A DNA stretch of 22,271 nt from assembly GCA_910592205.1 (NCBI GenBank), contig CAJVPJ010000544.1:1-22271 (forward strand), given 5' to 3'. The DNA comes from Paraglomus occultum. Lineage: Eukaryota; Glomeromycota; Glomeromycetes; Paraglomerales; Paraglomeraceae. This document shows, in pieces, positions 19,376-22,271 of this stretch (positions within the stretch are counted from its first letter, which is position 1; the number at the start of each line of letters is the position of its first letter). Position numbers and translations under genes: made by a program. The notes under the pieces were generated by a model that ran no database searches, was not told the origin of the DNA, and saw only the letters and a program-made list of their open reading frames with translations.

Positions 19376-20091
19376 CAACATAAAAAAATTCGCCCCCCGT
19401 TGTATCTGAAACTAACCAATGAGGTCAGAAAATAAAATCTGATGTATCTATCCAGGTTATAAGTAGCGAATATTCCAGTCAGGCGAGAATAAAAAGGAGT
19501 CTATTTGGCTGGTGTATCAGATATTATATTTCTTTTATTGTTACTGTGTGTTTGTCGAACACCCGGTCCATACTTTTCTCTTATCTTGTGTCGGTTTTAT
19601 TGTACAGTCAGTTACCAGAATTATCTAATACCAGCATGTCGATAGATATATACACTTATTAACACTGTCAATGTACCGTTCTACTATCGGAATGATAAAG
19701 GTTAACAGATACTAAATGCTCAATATTCACTTGCTTATCAGTGGTCTTGTGATTACTAGTCTCAACTGAGGGACATTATAGAGGTAAAGCATCACTGTGT
19801 TTACAAATGTGTATATATACCCGAGTGACAGTTTTATTTCTTCTAATACAAGAAGTAAACGGTGATGAGACTTACTTATAGTGTACGTCTAGCGAACCAT
19901 CCCATCCCAGAATATCAAAACTGAATACATTACTACAGCTAAGCGGACACGAACCAAAACATCATCCATACCGAATAAACAACGACAACTCCGATGTCAA
20001 TATTACTGTACCAATACAAATCAACCATGCATGTTCTGTGTATAATAAATAGGTTGAAAACCGAATATCTTACAAGTATTTCACCATTGCA
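19376..20091. other. LTR-like or promoter-like non-coding sequence, unproven
   Basis: No gene. GGTTATAAGTAGCG near 19456 resembles a TATA-box region. The stretch to about 19870 has the texture of a long terminal repeat, but no matching second copy, primer-binding site or polypurine tract was found in the window. Confidence 0.25.
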
Positions 20092-20220
20092 TCTAATGAA
20101 TATCGGCAGTACGTTAATGTGGAAGACTTTGTTCAATTTACTGGGAGACTAGTACACAAAACGAAACATTATTACATTACATTCGTAAGTTCAACATTTC
20201 TCCGCAATAAAGCTCAGAAT
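20092..20220 (+). repeat. Direct repeat, copy 1
   Basis: Matches 20967-21087 in the same orientation. Shared text includes TCTAATGAATATCGGCA, CTGGGAGACTAGTACAC, GAAACATTAT, TCCGCAA and AGCTCAGAAT, in order, with small indels. The two copies are about 875 bp apart. Confidence 0.75.
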
Positions 20221-20626
20221 ATCTTGTTTGTTTGTGCTGTAAATTAAGTTACAAGCGTACCGTCTTCAATGATACATGCTGAATGTTCCTTTCCTTAAAA
20301 AGTTTACACCGCTGCGAATTGGTTTTTGTTGTATTACGTAAAATTTAATTCTTTGTTCAATTTAATTAAGAGAAATTGGTGACGTTTTCTATTATTTGAA
20401 TTTTCACTTCACTTCATGTGAAAGCAATTTATCTGATTTAAAAATAATTGATGGTAATGCTTCAGAAATCCACCTGCCTTTCTGCCTTCACTTTTTCTTT
20501 TGTTGTTTGATTTTTACTTCCTACTGTTCAAGATCATTGAAATTATTCACTTCTGAACGATTACGTGGTACTTTAAACGTTCCCTTCTGAGTAATGATCG
20601 ACTAATTTGACTTTATTCATCTTTTG

Positions 20627-20800
20627 TACTATGCAACATCATATGTTTGCACAGCTATCATCACGCACAAGTTGATTCTATGTTTGGTTCCTAAATTAAC
20701 GACGATACTGACTAATGGTCGAATAATTGACTGCGCAATATGCAATATCACACGATACTTTGATGCATAGTGTTGATTCTATGCAACATCAGATGTTGCT
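20627..20800 (+). repeat. Diverged short repeats around TATGCAACATCA
   Basis: CTATGCAACATCATATGTT (20629) and CTATGCAACATCAGATGTT (20779) match at 18 of 19 positions. GTTGATTCTATG occurs at 20671 and 20772. These form an imperfect interspersed repeat between the two 120-bp direct repeats. Confidence 0.55.
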
Positions 20801-20966
20801 TATGTTGCTCATCTTAAATATATCGCATCCATTCCCAATAATCATATGTGAAAAAAAAAAACTAAAATGCGCAAACTCAGCGACAAGATCGGTATAATTA
20901 ACACAAAATATGTCGTTAATAAAATGATTCAAGGGGTAGCGGCCTATCAATGTGGCGTGATTGCTT

Positions 20967-21087
20967 TCTAATGAATATCGGCAAGACTTTAATGTGGGAG
21001 ACTTCGTTCAATTACTGGGAGACTAGTACACGAAAGCGAAACATTATACATTACGTTCGACACTCCTCCGCAACAAAAGCTCAGAAT
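20967..21087 (+). repeat. Direct repeat, copy 2
   Basis: Second copy of 20092-20220, 121 bp versus 129 bp, with roughly four-fifths identity by eye. The flanks of the two copies do not match beyond this core. Confidence 0.75.
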
Positions 21088-22271
21088 CGCGTGTACCGAT
21101 AATAATAATGAACTTCCAATATCAACTCCCACCATGACAACCACAGTAGTACTGCGAGTCCGCCAAAAAAACTGTCATGTACGATTTTTTCAAGCAGCCT
21201 ATTATGAATATAATGCCGTTACTAACAACAAGAGAGTAGAGCAGGTGGTGAATGTTGTAGTCAGGGAAGATGATACAAAGCCTAGTAAATGCTACGAGCA
21301 AACTAACAAATGATCGTCCGTTCGTTATTTCTGAGCTGCTTGCAATCGGGGAAGATGTAATTGTCTATGTTAGCGTTATAGACTAACGAAAGTTGCTTTT
21401 CGTTCTCGTTGCATGACTAATTTTTGAATTTTTGATTGATACAGTACATCTAATAATAATTGCTACTATTATTCATTATACATTTAGATACTGTTCAACT
21501 TTTCTTGAAACGACTTCACATAGTTTTTGAGAGAAGGTATATAGGTGGTAAATAGATGAAGTCGAATTGACTCGAATAGCGGGACTACATACGGGCGATC
21601 TCAAATTTTGTTTCTCAGAGAAGAATATGTCTCGCGTGAATGTATAAAGCGCAAATCGGCAATTCAGTAGCTTCAACGTTATAACATAAGTTTGGGTATC
21701 AAATAATGCAATCTGTGAATGATTGGAGTACTAAATGCGGAATAAATGGGTTTGAAAGTGATAGCAAGTGAATCGCGAAAGTTGAAGTTCATTTGATTGC
21801 GTTAATACACTATTGAAGTGACATTTCTACTACTACTTCAAGTGGTCTTACTGTGACTCTATCTGACATGTGACCGATTCATTTTTAATTAATGGTGCAC
21901 CATGTTCTTGTACCCAATTTCCTCTCCAAAATGCATTTGCACTCACTGTACATAAGCACAAGGGCTAACTCTACCCCATGTATCCTTATCAATTGAGCTT
22001 ATGTTGCCTTCAGCCGTGCAACATGCTGGGGGGAAAACTTGAGTTGTCTGCATTTGAAGGGAATGGATGGCAGTAAAAGCATAATAACGTTAACCATTAC
22101 TGCTTGAAGCATGTCAAACTATCAATTGTAAAGAGCTTGAATAGGAAGGGGAAAAAAAAACGTTGTTGGCAACGTGGACAGCCCAACAAATCAGATGTGC
22201 TTAGCACAATTAGAGTTGAACGAAATGTATAGTATGAGGACTGCATACGGAAAATAGTAGGCCTTGTGCCA
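21088..22271. other. No supported gene
   Basis: Short open frames only (the longest is a 66-codon minus-strand frame at 21476-21676 without motifs). No repeat partner, RNA gene or transposon end recognised before the window stops. Confidence 0.4.

Noticed and set aside
19456-19870. LTR of a retrotransposon
   Set aside because: Only a TATA-like motif and general texture; no second LTR, primer-binding site or pol-like coding next to it.

Overview
This is an AT-rich (about two-thirds A+T by eye) eukaryotic window. Introns are short (about 40-110 nt), begin GTAAGT- or GTGAGC-like, and usually carry a CTAAT-type branch site before TTTAG or CAG. That style, and several gene families I recognise only loosely, fit a filamentous early-diverging fungus, most likely an arbuscular mycorrhizal fungus (Glomeromycotina). 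The taxonomic call is an inference. No bacterial operons, rRNA, tRNA or CRISPR were seen.

Layout. 278-1083 (-): broken gene remnant. 1640-1915: upstream repeat leading into a second broken gene, 1977-3542 (+). 4227-6740 (+): a third broken gene, interrupted by a 128-bp tandem repeat near 4600-4860. 6745-7777: two fragments (an effector-like ubiquitin-type head and a coiled coil). 8315-8590: inverted copy of the 1640-1915 repeat, inside a doubtful Tc1/mariner-like shell (8116-10041). 10415-10852: three exon-like blocks. 11061-14706: an apparently intact DNA transposon. 14950-15270: a small repeat-bearing ORF. 15531-15740: a pogo-like MITE candidate. 17662-19150: a decayed DDE integrase of the KRBA2/Ginger type. 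19380-22271: repeats with no convincing gene.

The main discovery is the 3.65-kb element at 11061-14706. It has 26-bp terminal inverted repeats that match at 25 of 26 positions and flanking TAATA direct repeats. Its single five-exon gene splices in silico to 1,032 codons without a stop. The protein has a coiled coil, a CxxC...CxxC zinc ribbon, and D...D...E candidates for a transposase core. I cannot assign it to a named superfamily with confidence. It sits among heavily decayed copies, so it looks young.

A second theme is that the three broken genes in the first 7 kb look related. Two show a PD-x(n)-E-x-K or PD-x(n)-E-x-S signature, and the third shows a matching E-G-S segment. This suggests an expanded family with a degenerate PD-(D/E)xK-nuclease-like core. 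One shares its upstream region with the orphan repeat at 8315-8590.
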